This document shows positions 26,366 through 34,088 of a stretch of 64,000 nucleotides of DNA, in pieces. The notes beneath the pieces were generated by a model. That model was not told the DNA's origin, did no database searches, and saw only the letters and a list, made by a program, of their open reading frames with translations. The DNA comes from Nonomuraea sp. PA05 (lineage in GTDB: Bacteria > Actinomycetota > Actinomycetes > Streptosporangiales > Streptosporangiaceae), in the NCBI RefSeq assembly GCF_008086045.1, contig NZ_VSEY01000037.1, positions 1-64,000 on the forward strand, given 5' to 3'. The position numbers and the translations under genes were made by a program. Within the stretch, counting starts at the first letter, position 1; the number at the start of each line of letters is the position of its first letter.

Positions 26366-26495
26366 CCCCTTGGTTTCCTACAGGCCTTCCCACCTACCTG
26401 CGGCTGGTAACCTGGGGCACGCTGCGTTGTGATGGGTGCCCCATCGCCCCGGGTGCCGAAAGGGGCCGCCCGGGCCAAGACGTCAGCGTCCTCCT

Positions 26496-26516
26496 GTCAC
26501 GGCAGAGTGTCGTGAC
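26496..26516 (+). promoter_or_regulatory. Hairpin in the rpsF leader
   Basis: GTCACG and CGTGAC form a 6-bp stem with a 9-base loop about 30 bases ahead of the rpsF start, followed by CCGCAAGAG. Ribosomal-protein operons starting with rpsF often have an S6:S18-binding leader with a CCG motif. This hairpin may be its counterpart, but I cannot confirm the motif. Confidence 0.3.
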
Positions 26517-26547
26517 CGCAAGAGTCCAGAGGAGGTAGGAGTCCCGC

Positions 26548-26838
26548 ATGCGTCGTTACGAAGTAATGGTCATTCTGGACCCTTCGCTCGATGAGCGCAC
26601 TGTCGCGCCGTCCCTCGACCAGTTCCTCACCGTGGTCCGCAACGACGGCGGCACCGTGGAGAAGGTCGACGTCTGGGGCCGTCGCCGTCTCGCCTACGAC
26701 ATCGACAAGAAGTCCGAAGGCATCTACGCCGTCATCGACCTGTCCGCGGAGCCCGCGACGGTCAAGGAGCTCGACCGGCAGATGAACCTCAACGAGGGCA
26801 TTCTGCGCACCAAGGTCCTGCGTCCCGACGTGCACTAA
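26548..26838 (+). CDS. rpsF: 30S ribosomal protein S6
   Basis: A 96-residue ribosomal protein with the S6 ferredoxin-like fold: MRRYEVMVILDPSLDERTV at the start, then GGTVEKVDVWGRRRLAYDI and the C-terminal LKELDRQMNL-like helix (VKELDRQMNLNEGILRTKVL). It binds the central domain of 16S rRNA with S18, which is encoded two genes downstream. A strong GAGGAGG is upstream of ATG 26548. First gene of rpsF-ssb-rpsR-rplI. Confidence 0.98.
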   Translation: MRRYEVMVILDPSLDERTVAPSLDQFLTVVRNDGGTVEKVDVWGRRRLAYDIDKKSEGIYAVIDLSAEPATVKELDRQMNLNEGILRTKVLRPDVH

Positions 26839-26859
26839 CCTCCGGCTTTTTGTCGGAGG
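26839..26859 (+). other. Intercistronic hairpin between rpsF and ssb
   Basis: CCTCCG and CGGAGG pair around a U-rich loop (GCTTTTTGT) directly after the rpsF stop. A weak 6-bp stem in the middle of an operon is unlikely to terminate; it may be an RNA-processing or stability element. Confidence 0.35.
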
Positions 26860-26917
26860 AGCCCCGTACTCTGAGCCGTAATCCAAGCGAAGGCGTGCAG
26901 GAAGGCGAGCGCTAGCC

Positions 26918-27484
26918 ATGGCAGCAGGCGACACCGTAATCACCATCGTCGGCAACCTGGTCGACGACCCGGAGCTGCGCTTCACCCCGACGGGGCAAGC
27001 GGTGGCTCGATTCCGCATCGCGTCCACTCCGCGGTTCATGGATCGACAGACCAACGAGTGGAAAGACGGCGAGAGCCTCTTCCTGACCTGCAACGTCTGG
27101 CGGCAGGCGGCGGAGAACGCCGCCGAGAGCCTCCAGCGCGGCATGCGGGTCATCGTGCAGGGGCGGCTCAAGCAGCGGTCTTACGAGACCAAGGAAGGCG
27201 AGAAGCGCACGGTCTACGAGGTCGAGGTCGACGAGGTCGGCCCGTCCCTGCGTAACGCCACGGCCAAGGTCAACCGCACCTCCCGTCAGGGTGGCGGCGG
27301 TGGCGGCGGCTTCGGTGGCGGCCCGGCCGACGACCCGTGGGCCTCCGCCTCGCCCGCCCCGCCTCAGGGCGGCGGCTTCCAGGGCGGTGGCGGCGGTGGC
27401 TACGGCGGAGGCGGCGGCGGCCAGCAGGGCGGCGGCGGCTTCGGCGGCGGCGGCAACGACTTCAGCGACGAGCCGCCTTTCTAA
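26918..27484 (+). CDS. ssb: Single-stranded DNA-binding protein
   Basis: A 188-residue SSB. The OB fold occupies residues 1-120 (DTVITIVGNLVDDPELRFTP, LTCNVWRQAAENAAESLQRG). A glycine-rich, disordered linker follows, ending in the acidic tip DFSDEPPF, which recruits replication and repair partners. Essential for DNA replication and placed between the S6 and S18 genes, as is usual in bacteria. The codons of the Gly-rich tract make a run of GGC/GGT repeats. Confidence 0.97.
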   Translation: MAAGDTVITIVGNLVDDPELRFTPTGQAVARFRIASTPRFMDRQTNEWKDGESLFLTCNVWRQAAENAAESLQRGMRVIVQGRLKQRSYETKEGEKRTVYEVEVDEVGPSLRNATAKVNRTSRQGGGGGGGFGGGPADDPWASASPAPPQGGGFQGGGGGGYGGGGGGQQGGGGFGGGGNDFSDEPPF

Positions 27485-27548
27485 ATCCAGTCCGAAAAGC
27501 CCGAGTCCATTCCCGCCCTGAAGGCGGGGCTCTGAAAGGAGCACCACG

Positions 27549-27785
27549 ATGGCAAAGCCGGCACTGCGCAAGCCCAAGAAGAAGGTTTGCCTGTTCTGCC
27601 ACGACAAGATCTCCTACGTCGACTACAAGGACACGGCGCTGCTGCGGAAGTTCATCTCCGACCGCGGCAAGATCCGTGCGCGCCGGGTGACGGGCAACTG
27701 CACCCAGCACCAGCGTGACGTGGCGACCGCGATCAAGAACGCCCGTGAGGTGGCCCTGCTGCCTTACACGAGCACCGCGCGCTAA
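27549..27785 (+). CDS. rpsR: 30S ribosomal protein S18
   Basis: A 78-residue S18 protein: KKKVCLFCHDKISYVDYKD at the N-terminus and GKIRARRVTGNCTQHQRDVA in the RNA-binding core. Cys residues in CLFC and the NC motif are those of the zinc-binding (C+) form, so a zinc-independent paralogue may be encoded elsewhere under Zur control. AAAGGAGCACC upstream supports ATG 27549. Confidence 0.97.
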   Translation: MAKPALRKPKKKVCLFCHDKISYVDYKDTALLRKFISDRGKIRARRVTGNCTQHQRDVATAIKNAREVALLPYTSTAR

Positions 27786-27799
27786 GGAGGCCTGTCGAT

Positions 27800-28246
27800 A
27801 TGAAGCTCATCCTCACCAACGAGGTCTCCGGCCTCGGCACCCCCGGCGACGTCGTGGAGGTCAAGGACGGCTACGGCCGTAACTACCTCATCCCGCGCGG
27901 CTACGCCATGCGCTGGACGCGCGGCGCCGAGAAGCAGATCGAGACCATCCGTAAGGCTCGCGACGCCCGCGAGATCCGCGACCTCGGCACCGCCAAGGAG
28001 GTCGCCGGCCAGCTCGGCGCGCTGCGCGTCAAGCTGACCACCCGCGCGGGCGAGTCGGGCCGGCTGTTCGGCTCGATCACGACGGGCGACATCGCCGACG
28101 CCGTCAAGGCCGCCGGCGGCCCGATCCTCGACCGCCGCCGCATCGAGATCGTCAACCCGATCAAGAGCGTCGGCTCCCACCGCGTCAGCGTCCGCCTCCA
28201 CCCCGAAGTGGCTGCCGGCATTGACGTTGAGGTCGTCGCAGGCTGA
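27800..28246 (+). CDS. rplI: 50S ribosomal protein L9
   Basis: A 148-residue L9: the N-terminal domain MKLILTNEVSGLGTPGDVVE and GYGRNYLIPRGYAMRWT, a long connecting helix, and the C-terminal 23S-binding domain (RLFGSITTGDIADAVKAAGG, SVGSHRVSVRLHPEV). Last gene of the operon, starting 14 bases after rpsR and followed by a canonical terminator. Confidence 0.98.
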   Translation: MKLILTNEVSGLGTPGDVVEVKDGYGRNYLIPRGYAMRWTRGAEKQIETIRKARDAREIRDLGTAKEVAGQLGALRVKLTTRAGESGRLFGSITTGDIADAVKAAGGPILDRRRIEIVNPIKSVGSHRVSVRLHPEVAAGIDVEVVAG

Positions 28247-28256
28247 TTCACTTGAT

Positions 28257-28292
28257 GGCCCCCGCCTTTGTGCGGGGGCCTTCTTGTTTTTA
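28257..28292 (+). terminator. Rho-independent terminator of the rpsF operon
   Basis: A 9-bp stem GGCCCCCGC / GCGGGGGCC with a 6-base loop, followed by TTCTTGTTTTT, begins ten bases after the rplI stop. One of the few terminators here with a full U-tract. Confidence 0.95.
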
Positions 28293-28496
28293 CGGCAAGC
28301 CGTGGCCTGCCACCCGCCTTACTTCGGCTGATGGCCCTCCAGGAAACGGCCTCTGACCCTTCACCGCCGGGCCGCCGTCACGCGAGCCCAAAGTGGGCCG
28401 ATTGCCGTGGTGAAGGGCACCCTTGGGCGGGATTCCCTATTCGGGCGGCGTAGAATGCCGTTCGTTCTTTAGCACGTTCCCCCTGGAGGCAAGGCC

Positions 28497-29351
28497 ATGG
28501 CCGTTCGCCCTTTGCTGCTGCTCGCGTTGGCCGTGGCCGTTGTCGGTTGTGCGCCTGTGGATGACACGGCCACCACTGCCGCGCCTACGACCTCCACCGC
28601 CTGTGCCAAGGAGCAGTTGCAGCTTCTCACCCCTGGCAAGCTCACGATCGGGACCGACAAGCCCGCCTACGAGCCGTGGTTCAAGGACGACGACCCGAGT
28701 AACGGGCAGGGGTTCGAGAGCGCCGTGGCGTTCGCCGTCGCTGGGGAGCTGGGCTTCGACCGCAGTGAGGTGCAGTGGAGCACGGTGAAGTTCGACGCCG
28801 CGTTCGCACCGGGGGAGAAGCAGTTCGACTTCGACGTCAACCAGGTCTCGATCACGCCTGACCGGGCCAAGGCGGTGGACTTCAGCAAGGGGTACTACAC
28901 GGTCAAGCAGGCCGTCGTCGCCGTCGAGGGAAGCAAGTACGCCGGGGCGAAGAGCCTGGCCGAGCTGAAGGACGCCAAGATCGGCGTGCAGGTCGGGACG
29001 ACCTCGCTCGACGCGGTCAAGAACGTCATCCAGCCCGCCGACGACCCCAACGTCTACAACGAGCAGATCGACGTCGTGAACGCCCTGAAGAACGAGCAGG
29101 TGGACGCGGTGGTCGTGGACCTGCCGACGGCGTTCTACGTGACGGCCGCCCAGGTGGAGAAGTCCAAGATCGTCGGCCAGTTCGGCTCCACGGGCGGCAC
29201 GCCGGAGGAGTTCGGCCTGGTGATGGAGAAGGGCAGCGCGCTCAAGCCCTGCGTGGACAAGGCCGTGGACGCGCTGAAGTCCAAGGGTGAGCTGACCAAG
29301 ATCGAGCAGCAGTGGCTGGGCTCGGCGGCGGGCGCTCCCGAGCTGCGATGA
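28497..29351 (+). CDS. Amino acid ABC transporter substrate-binding lipoprotein
   Basis: A 284-residue family 3 solute-binding protein. The N-terminus is a lipoprotein signal (LLLALAVAVVGCAPVDD, lipobox VVGC with Cys near 18). The periplasmic-binding fold starts at PGKLTIGTDKPAYEPWF and includes GFESAVAFAVAGELGF and GVQVGTTSLDAVKN. Members bind polar amino acids such as glutamate, glutamine or cystine. GGAGG seven bases upstream sets ATG 28497. A TAGAAT at 28451 may be the -10. First gene of a three-gene importer, each overlapping the next by four bases. Confidence 0.92.
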   Translation: MAVRPLLLLALAVAVVGCAPVDDTATTAAPTTSTACAKEQLQLLTPGKLTIGTDKPAYEPWFKDDDPSNGQGFESAVAFAVAGELGFDRSEVQWSTVKFDAAFAPGEKQFDFDVNQVSITPDRAKAVDFSKGYYTVKQAVVAVEGSKYAGAKSLAELKDAKIGVQVGTTSLDAVKNVIQPADDPNVYNEQIDVVNALKNEQVDAVVVDLPTAFYVTAAQVEKSKIVGQFGSTGGTPEEFGLVMEKGSALKPCVDKAVDALKSKGELTKIEQQWLGSAAGAPELR

Positions 29352-30214
29352 GCGAGTGGGCCAAGTCCGAGCGCCACGGCGAGTGGGTCAAGTCCGAGCG
29401 CCAGAGCGAGCGTGAGCGGATCCGCCGCTCACGCGCCCGCCGCTCGGCCTCGATCGCGACGGCCTCGACGGTGGTCTTCATCGTCCTGGTCGTCTGGGGA
29501 GTGACCAGCTCGCCGGGCTGGTCGCGGGTGCGGGAGACGTTCTTCAACGGCGAGCAGTTCGCCAAGGCGCTGCCCGACGTGCTGAGCGGCTTCGTGCTCA
29601 ACATCAAGATCTTCCTCATCGCGGAGGTCCTGATCCTCGTCGTCGGCCTGCTGGTGGCGCTGGCCAGAGGCATCAAGACGCCCGCCTTCTTCCCGATCCG
29701 CGCCCTGGCGACGCTCTACACGGACGTCTTCCGCGGCGTGCCGACGATCCTGGTGATCTACCTCATCGGGTTCGGGCTGCCGGCGCTCAGGCTGCAGGGC
29801 ATCCCCTCCGACCTGGCGACGCTGGGCATCATCGCGCTGACGCTCTCCTACGGCGCGTACGTGGCCGAGGTATTCCGTTCGGGCATCGAGTCGGTGCATC
29901 CCAGCCAGATCGCGGCGGCGCGCTCGCTGGGGCTCGGCCACGTCAAGACCATGCGTTTCGTGGTGCTGCCGCAGGCCACCAGAAGGGTCGTGCCGCCGCT
30001 GCTCAACGACTTCGTCTCGCTGCAGAAGGACACGGCGCTGGTGGCCACCATCGGGCCGCTGGAGGCGTTGAGACAGGCTCAGATCCATGCGGCCAGCACG
30101 TTCAACTACACGCCCTACCTGGCGGCGGCGCTGCTGTTCATCCTGCTCACGATCCCCATGGCCAGGCTCACCGACCACCTGGCGGACCGGACGCGCAGGA
30201 GGCGCGGAGCATGA
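29348..30214 (+). CDS. Polar amino acid ABC transporter permease
   Basis: A 288-residue HisM/GlnP-type permease. After a charged cytoplasmic N-terminus with a repeated KSER motif, five or so helices follow. Family signatures are YTDVFRGVPTILVIYLIGFG and the EAA loop EVFRSGIESVHPSQIAAARS. The start overlaps the binding-protein stop by four bases and the end overlaps the ATPase start by four, a tightly coupled importer operon. Confidence 0.92.
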   Translation: MSEWAKSERHGEWVKSERQSERERIRRSRARRSASIATASTVVFIVLVVWGVTSSPGWSRVRETFFNGEQFAKALPDVLSGFVLNIKIFLIAEVLILVVGLLVALARGIKTPAFFPIRALATLYTDVFRGVPTILVIYLIGFGLPALRLQGIPSDLATLGIIALTLSYGAYVAEVFRSGIESVHPSQIAAARSLGLGHVKTMRFVVLPQATRRVVPPLLNDFVSLQKDTALVATIGPLEALRQAQIHAASTFNYTPYLAAALLFILLTIPMARLTDHLADRTRRRRGA

Positions 30215-30954
30215 ACGTGCTGACCATCGAAGGGGTGTGGAAGCACTTCCACGGCCACAGCGTGCTGCGCGGCATCGACCTGGAGGTGCGGCCGCACGAG
30301 GTGGTGAGCCTCATCGGGGCGTCGGGCTCGGGCAAGTCCACGCTGCTGCGCTGCGTCAACCTGCTGGAGACGGTCGACGACGGCGCGATCTACCTCGACG
30401 GCGAGGAGCTCACCGACCCCCGGGTGAACGTCGACCAGGTGCGCAGGCGGCTCGGCATCGTCTTCCAGGCGTTCAATCTGTTCCCGCACATGACGGTGCT
30501 GGACAACATCACGCTGGCGCCCAGGCAGGTGCACGGCGTGCCCAGGGCGCAGGCGGAGGAGCAGGCTCATGCGCTGCTGGCCAGGTTCGGGCTGGCGGCG
30601 AAGGCGAAGGCCTACCCCGACCAGCTCTCCGGCGGCCAGCAGCAGCGGGTGGCGATCATCCGGGCGATGGCCACGCAGCCGCGGCTGATGCTGCTCGACG
30701 AGGTGACCTCGGCGCTCGACCCCGAGCTGGTGGTGGAGGTGCTGGGGATCATCAGGGAGCTCAAGGAGTCGGGCATGACGATGGTCCTGACGACGCACGA
30801 GATGGGCTTCTGCCGCGACATCTCGGACGTGGTGTGCTTCCTCGACGGCGGGGTGCTGCTGGAGAAGGGCCCGCCCGAGCAGATCTTCTCCGCGCCCGAG
30901 CATCCGCGTACCAGGGAGTTCCTGCGCAGCGTGGTGGAGTCGGGGCGGTTCTAG
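30211..30954 (+). CDS. Polar amino acid ABC transporter ATP-binding protein
   Basis: A 247-residue GlnQ-type ATPase: Walker A GASGSGKST near residue 36, Q-loop FQAFNLFPHMTVL, signature LSGGQQQRVAI, Walker B RLMLLDEVTSALD and switch His in TTHEMGF. It powers the permease and binding protein encoded just upstream. Its last four bases overlap the end of the convergent APC permease gene. Confidence 0.95.
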   Translation: MNVLTIEGVWKHFHGHSVLRGIDLEVRPHEVVSLIGASGSGKSTLLRCVNLLETVDDGAIYLDGEELTDPRVNVDQVRRRLGIVFQAFNLFPHMTVLDNITLAPRQVHGVPRAQAEEQAHALLARFGLAAKAKAYPDQLSGGQQQRVAIIRAMATQPRLMLLDEVTSALDPELVVEVLGIIRELKESGMTMVLTTHEMGFCRDISDVVCFLDGGVLLEKGPPEQIFSAPEHPRTREFLRSVVESGRF

Positions 30955-32423
30955 CGCCGGTGGCGGCCGTGGGGGTGCCTGGAGGGGGCGCTGGGGCGGG
31001 CCAGGAGGCTGTGGCGGCGGCCGTACACGAGGTAGACGAGCAGGCCGAACGCCATCCACAGGGCGAACCAGGCCCAGGTGAGCACCCGCAGGTTCACCAT
31101 CAGCCAGAGGGTGGCCAGCAGCGACAGCGCGGGCAGCAGCGGTGACAGCGGCACGCGGAAGCCGCGGTCGAGGTGCGGCATGCGCCGCCGCATGACGATC
31201 ACCCCGGCGGCCACGAACATGAACGCGAACAGCGTCCCGATCACCACGAGCTGCTGCATCGTCAGCACCGGCACGAACTCGGCCAGCACGATCGCCACCA
31301 GCCCGATCACCAGCGTGACGCGCGTGGGCGTGTGGTAGCGGCGGCTCACCGTGGCCAGGCGGCGAGGGATGAGCCCGTCGCGGGCCATCGAGAACAGCAC
31401 CCGCGTCTGCCCCACGATCAGCACCAGGATCACCGTGGTCAGCCCGAGCACCGCGCCCGCGTCGATGACGTGCACCATCCAGTCCACGCCGACCGCGCGA
31501 AAGGCGCTGGCCAGCGGTCTCTCGACGGAGATCTCCGTGTACGACACCATGCCGACCATGACCAGCGCCACCGCGAGGTAGAGGACGGTGGCGACCACCA
31601 GGCTGCGGATCATGCCCTTGGGCACGGCCCTGGGCGCGTTCGCGGTCTCCTCGGCAGAGGTGGCCACGATGTCGAACCCGATGTAGGCGAACGCGATCGC
31701 CGAGGCCGCGGAGAAGATCCCGAACCAGCCGAACGCCTGGCTCTCCCCGACGAAGATCTCCAGCACGGTCGCCGGAGCGGTGTCGAGGGTCTTCGGCGGC
31801 ACGTAGAAGTCCCCGAAGTTGGCCACGTCGAGGTGGGTCAGACCCACGACGATGACCGCGCCGATGGCCAGCAGCTTGGCCGACACCATGATCCACAGAG
31901 CGCGCAGCCCGACCCGGGCGCCCAGCGCCACGATGCCCGTGAGCAGCACCAGGATCACGAACACGAGGACGTCCTGGACCAGGTCGGCGGCGGGCACCTG
32001 GACGCCGAAGTTGGCGATCGCGCCGACCGTGATCGCGGCCCACGCCCTGGCCACCACCGCGGCGGCGAACTGCAGCTCCAGGATCAGCGCCCAGCCGATG
32101 ATCCACGCCCAGACCTCGCCGAAGATGACGTAGGCGAAGGTGTACGCGCTGCCGGAGGTCGGCATCGTGGAGGACAGCTCGGCGTAGCACAGGCAGGCCA
32201 GCAGGCACGCGATGCCCGCGATCATGAAGGAGAGGATCACTCCGGGGCCGGCCGTGGTGGCGGCCTGCTCCCCGGCGATGCTGAAGATGCCCGCGCCGAT
32301 CATCACGCCGAGCCCGAGCACGACCAGGTCGGCCGGCCGGTAGACCTCGGCCAGGCTGTGCCGGGCGCCGGTGCGCAGCCCGGTCGCCTCCGAAGGCGGC
32401 AGTCGTCGCAGAATTGTGGACAA
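30951..32423 (-). CDS. APC-family amino acid permease (cationic amino acid transporter type)
   Basis: A 490-residue protein with about 12-14 predicted helices. GLGVMIGAGIFSIAGEQAAT is the APC substrate-loop signature, and ELSSTMPTSGSAYTFAYVIF and FIAYIGFDIVATSAEE-like FAYIGFDIVATSAEETANA follow as in the CAT/YfnA group. It takes up basic or neutral amino acids by proton symport or exchange. Convergent with the ABC amino acid importer, so two amino acid transport systems lie together. The substrate is unproven. Confidence 0.9.
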   Translation of the reverse strand: MSTILRRLPPSEATGLRTGARHSLAEVYRPADLVVLGLGVMIGAGIFSIAGEQAATTAGPGVILSFMIAGIACLLACLCYAELSSTMPTSGSAYTFAYVIFGEVWAWIIGWALILELQFAAAVVARAWAAITVGAIANFGVQVPAADLVQDVLVFVILVLLTGIVALGARVGLRALWIMVSAKLLAIGAVIVVGLTHLDVANFGDFYVPPKTLDTAPATVLEIFVGESQAFGWFGIFSAASAIAFAYIGFDIVATSAEETANAPRAVPKGMIRSLVVATVLYLAVALVMVGMVSYTEISVERPLASAFRAVGVDWMVHVIDAGAVLGLTTVILVLIVGQTRVLFSMARDGLIPRRLATVSRRYHTPTRVTLVIGLVAIVLAEFVPVLTMQQLVVIGTLFAFMFVAAGVIVMRRRMPHLDRGFRVPLSPLLPALSLLATLWLMVNLRVLTWAWFALWMAFGLLVYLVYGRRHSLLARPSAPSRHPHGRHRR

Positions 32424-32490
32424 GGAACACCCCGCTCAGGGAACTCGCCCACAATGTCTCACTACTTGGACAACAACAAGCACGAATCCA

Positions 32491-33792
32491 TCACGTGCCG
32501 GTTACCAGCCAGGCGGTTCCGTTGGCGCGGCGGACCAGGGTGAGCAGGCGGGCCAGCATCCACACCCCCAGCGCGCACCACAGGGCCACCACGCCCAGCC
32601 CGGCGGCGACCAGGGCGGCGGGCAGGTAGGCGAGTGTCGTCCACACCCCGGCCCAGGCCAGGTAACGCTGGTCGCCTGCGCCGATGAGCACGCCGTCCAG
32701 CACGAACACCACCCCGCAGAGCGGCTGGAGCAGCGCCACCGGCCACAGCAGGTCCAGCAGCAGCCCGGCGACCCGCGGATCGGCGTCGAACAGGCCGGGC
32801 AGCAGCGGCCTGGCCGCCAGCACGAGCAGGCCGAGCACGACCCCCGACCAGATGCCCCACCACACCATCCGCTTCGTGGCGGCCTGGGTGGCCTCGACGT
32901 CGCCGGCGCCGAGCGAGCGCCCGGTGATGGCCTGCCCGGCGATGGCGATCGCGTCCAGGGCCAGGGCGAGCAGCGTCCACACCTGGGTGGCCAGCGCGTA
33001 CGCGGCCAGCTCCGCCTCGCCCATCCTGGTGGCGATGACCGTGGCGGCCAGGATCACGACGCGCATGCACAACGTCCGGATGAACAGCGCGAAACCGACC
33101 GTCCCCGCCTGCTTGACCCCCGCCACGGACGGCGTCAGCGGCGCCCCCAGCCGCACCGCCGCGCGGGCCACCACCACGAGGTAGACGGCCGCGCCGAGCG
33201 TCTGCGCCAGCACCGTCCCCCACGCCGACCCGGCGATGCCCCAGCCCAGCCCCAGCACGAACCAGGCGTTCAGCGCGGCGTTCAGCGCGAACGAGCCGAC
33301 GGCCACCACCAGCGGCGTCACCGTGTCCTGCAGCCCGCGCAGCACACCGGTGCCCGCCAGCACGACCAGCATGCCGGGCGCGCCGATCAGGCTGATCCGC
33401 AGGTACGTCACGGCCTGCGCCGCCTGCGGCCCCACCGCGCCGAACAGCTCCACGATCGCCGGAGCCAGCGGCCAGCACGCCACGATCACGGCCACGCCGA
33501 GTGCCAGTGCCAGCCAGATGCCGTCCACACCGCTGCGCATGGCCCGCAGGTGGTCGCCCGCCCCCGACTGGCGTGCCACGGACGCCGTCGTCCCGTACGC
33601 CAGGAACACGCACAGGTTCACCAGAGTCGTCAGAACCGTCCCCGCCACACCCAGGGCGCCGACCGCCGTGGTGCCGAGGCCGTGCCCCACGATGGCGTAG
33701 TCGGCGAGCAGGAAGAGCGGCTCGGCCACGAGCGCGCCGAAGGCGGGCACGGCCAGCCGGAGAATCTCCCGATCTCTGGATGTAATGGGCAT
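32491..33792 (-). CDS. MATE-family efflux transporter (DinF-like)
   Basis: About 433 residues and 12 predicted helices. AVPAFGALVAEPLFLLADYA and IVGHGLGTTAVGALGVAGTV are the MatE repeat signatures; the second half repeats the fold. DinF-like members export cationic drugs with sodium or proton exchange. ATG 33792 (MPITSRDREILRLAVPAFGA) is chosen by family alignment. The gene lies divergent from dnaB, the same arrangement as in Streptomyces. Confidence 0.9.
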   Translation of the reverse strand: MPITSRDREILRLAVPAFGALVAEPLFLLADYAIVGHGLGTTAVGALGVAGTVLTTLVNLCVFLAYGTTASVARQSGAGDHLRAMRSGVDGIWLALALGVAVIVACWPLAPAIVELFGAVGPQAAQAVTYLRISLIGAPGMLVVLAGTGVLRGLQDTVTPLVVAVGSFALNAALNAWFVLGLGWGIAGSAWGTVLAQTLGAAVYLVVVARAAVRLGAPLTPSVAGVKQAGTVGFALFIRTLCMRVVILAATVIATRMGEAELAAYALATQVWTLLALALDAIAIAGQAITGRSLGAGDVEATQAATKRMVWWGIWSGVVLGLLVLAARPLLPGLFDADPRVAGLLLDLLWPVALLQPLCGVVFVLDGVLIGAGDQRYLAWAGVWTTLAYLPAALVAAGLGVVALWCALGVWMLARLLTLVRRANGTAWLVTGT

Positions 33793-33900
33793 TCGTCCAT
33801 TATGAGCCTTACGCGGCGTGTCGGGCCAACTTTCTTTCCTCCACAACCGGTGGACACTGTTCGCCCTGGTCAGAGTGGCTTCGGTGGATATCCGCAAGAG

Positions 33901-33988
33901 TTATCCCCAGGCTCCGTCCACAGGCCGTTCACACCCTGAGGGCGTTCATCCACAGGTCATCCACAAGTCGGCCACAGGGTTGTCCACA
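33901..33988 (+). promoter_or_regulatory. Phased array of DnaA-box-like 9-mers upstream of dnaB
   Basis: Same-strand 9-mers resembling TTRTCCACA start at 33901 (TTATCCCCA), 33914 (CCGTCCACA), 33925 (CCGTTCACA), 33946 (TCATCCACA), 33957 (TCATCCACA), 33968 (TCGGCCACA) and 33980 (TTGTCCACA, a perfect actinobacterial box). Intervals are 13, 11, 21, 11, 11 and 12 bases, close to whole helical turns. The array ends 100 bases before the dnaB start, between the divergent MATE and dnaB genes. DnaA binding and any role in dnaB control or in titrating DnaA are inferred. Confidence 0.7.
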
Positions 33989-34088
33989 GGTCACGTTGCC
34001 GACGGCGCGTTACTCCGGGAAACTGTCAGACCGGTCGACTACAAGTGGGGGTGGTGCGACCGCCTGCAAGTTGTTCGAGGGGGCGCGG

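Noticed and set aside
27512..27528. Terminator between ssb and rpsR
   Set aside because: A 6-bp hairpin without U-run inside a conserved operon; too weak to call a terminator.
28293..28496. Riboswitch between rplI and the ABC transporter
   Set aside because: No conserved riboswitch core seen; only a possible -10 and a normal ribosome binding site.
30115..32454. 779-codon open frame overlapping the ABC and APC genes
   Set aside because: Same strand as the APC gene but another frame; Arg/Ala/Gly-rich with no fold, and the APC frame is clearly the coding one.
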